Of a stretch of 20,670 nucleotides of DNA, positions 20,189-20,670 are shown one piece after another. The DNA is from a virus. Both the position numbers and the translations under genes were made by a program. Under the pieces are notes generated by a model. That model saw only the letters and a list, made by a program, of their open reading frames with translations. It made no database searches and was not told the origin of the DNA. How positions within the stretch are numbered: the stretch's first letter is position 1; each line of letters opens with the position of its first letter. The stretch lies in the IMG/VR virus record IMGVR_UViG_3300050821_015519, positions 1 to 20,670 of that record; one strand, given 5' to 3'.

Positions 20189-20670
20189 ATGGCAGAGCTA
20201 GAAACGGCACCCGCTAATCCGGTCGCCGAGAAGCAGTGGGAAGTAGATTACCAGCCCACCGATGACAACGGTAATCCGATTGGAACGAGGACACACCTTG
20301 GACCATTCGCTACGGCGGAAGAACTGATTGAGGCGCAGACAAAAGCGCACCAAAACGCAGTCCGGGGCTATTTCAGATTGAAGAATGCCACCCCGACCCC
20401 AAAGAAGCCGGGGTTCCAGCCGAAGCCGATCTCCGTCGATGACGAGACATCGGCTGCGCTGAGCTTGCTAGACCCAAGCAAAGCACGCAAGGCAATCCGC
20501 ACGCTAGTAGAAGCGGAGTACGGAAATATAGATGAGCGACTCACTAAGGCCGAAGAGCGAGAAGCAGCGGCGGAGCGCCAGCGAGTGGCCTATCAGTGGA
20601 TGGCTGCTCACCCCGAATTTTTTAATTGCAACGCGAACGGAAAAATCCTAGCGGACTACCTCAACTCTAA
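20189..20670 (+). CDS. Unrecognised head-module protein, cut off by window edge
   Basis: Open to the right edge, 160 codons seen. GGAGG lies 5 nt before ATG 20189. The start MAELETAPANPVAEKQWEVD leads to a strand region (DYQPTDDNGNPIGTRTHLGP). Helices (FATAEELIEAQTKAHQNAV, then RKAIRTLVEAEYGNIDERLT and KAEEREAAAERQRVAYQWMA) follow. The Glu/Ala/Arg-rich coiled-coil character after the portal fits a scaffolding-type protein, but no motif proves it. The visible sequence ends at ILADYLNS. Confidence 0.6.
   Translation, partial: MAELETAPANPVAEKQWEVDYQPTDDNGNPIGTRTHLGPFATAEELIEAQTKAHQNAVRGYFRLKNATPTPKKPGFQPKPISVDDETSAALSLLDPSKARKAIRTLVEAEYGNIDERLTKAEEREAAAERQRVAYQWMAAHPEFFNCNANGKILADYLNS

Overview
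This is a stretch of temperate tailed-phage (Caudoviricetes) DNA, either a prophage or a phage genome. It has a tyrosine integrase at the left edge, an accessory/defence block, early regulatory genes, a replication-type ATPase operon, and a packaging/head module ending with terminase large subunit and a P22-like portal. The host cannot be named from sequence alone. The fairly GC-rich coding, Shine-Dalgarno starts and a cleavable Sec signal peptide fit a Gram-negative bacterium. Acidobacteriota is a weak guess only.

Layout. 1-1093: 5'-truncated integrase. 1309-1896: an unrecognised, less GC-rich gene whose stop codon lies inside a tRNA-Arg(TCT). 1922-5537: an accessory island with a Vsr mismatch endonuclease, a minus-strand toxin-antitoxin pair (Panacea-domain antitoxin plus RelE-like toxin), a C5-cytosine methyltransferase, and a convergent PD-(D/E)XK restriction enzyme that ends 3 nt from it. 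5649-5846: a small broken membrane-protein gene. 6024-6613: two coupled DNA-binding proteins. 6614-7135: a gene-free stretch with three strong inverted repeats. 7136-9219: a tightly coupled five-gene operon of unknown function, including a protein with a HicA-like N-terminus. 9220-9615: a repeat-rich, gene-free region. 9616-10590: four small genes, one of them an excisionase-type HTH protein.

10587-13096 is a minus-strand block. Six overlapping genes, including an RFC-like clamp-loader ATPase, run from a near-consensus sigma70 promoter at 13133-13160, and a separate HTH/zinc-ribbon gene follows. To the right, a short terminase-small-subunit-like ORF (13245) is followed by repeats and a terminator. 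Then come a minus-strand secreted-protein gene that looks like a moron, and the plus-strand head module: three small structural or accessory genes, a 50-aa ORF overlapping the terminase, terminase large subunit, portal, an unknown gene, and a gene cut off at the right edge.

How it fits together. The methyltransferase would protect phage and host DNA while the restriction enzyme cuts incoming DNA. Vsr would repair the T:G mismatches that arise when 5-methylcytosine deaminates. The toxin-antitoxin pair would stabilise the island or add abortive defence. The clamp-loader-like ATPase suggests the phage recruits or replaces part of the host replisome. Terminase and portal package DNA into a podovirus-like head. 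The least explained parts are the 9220-9615 repeat region, the hairpin cluster at 6670-6978, and the HicA-like operon between them.
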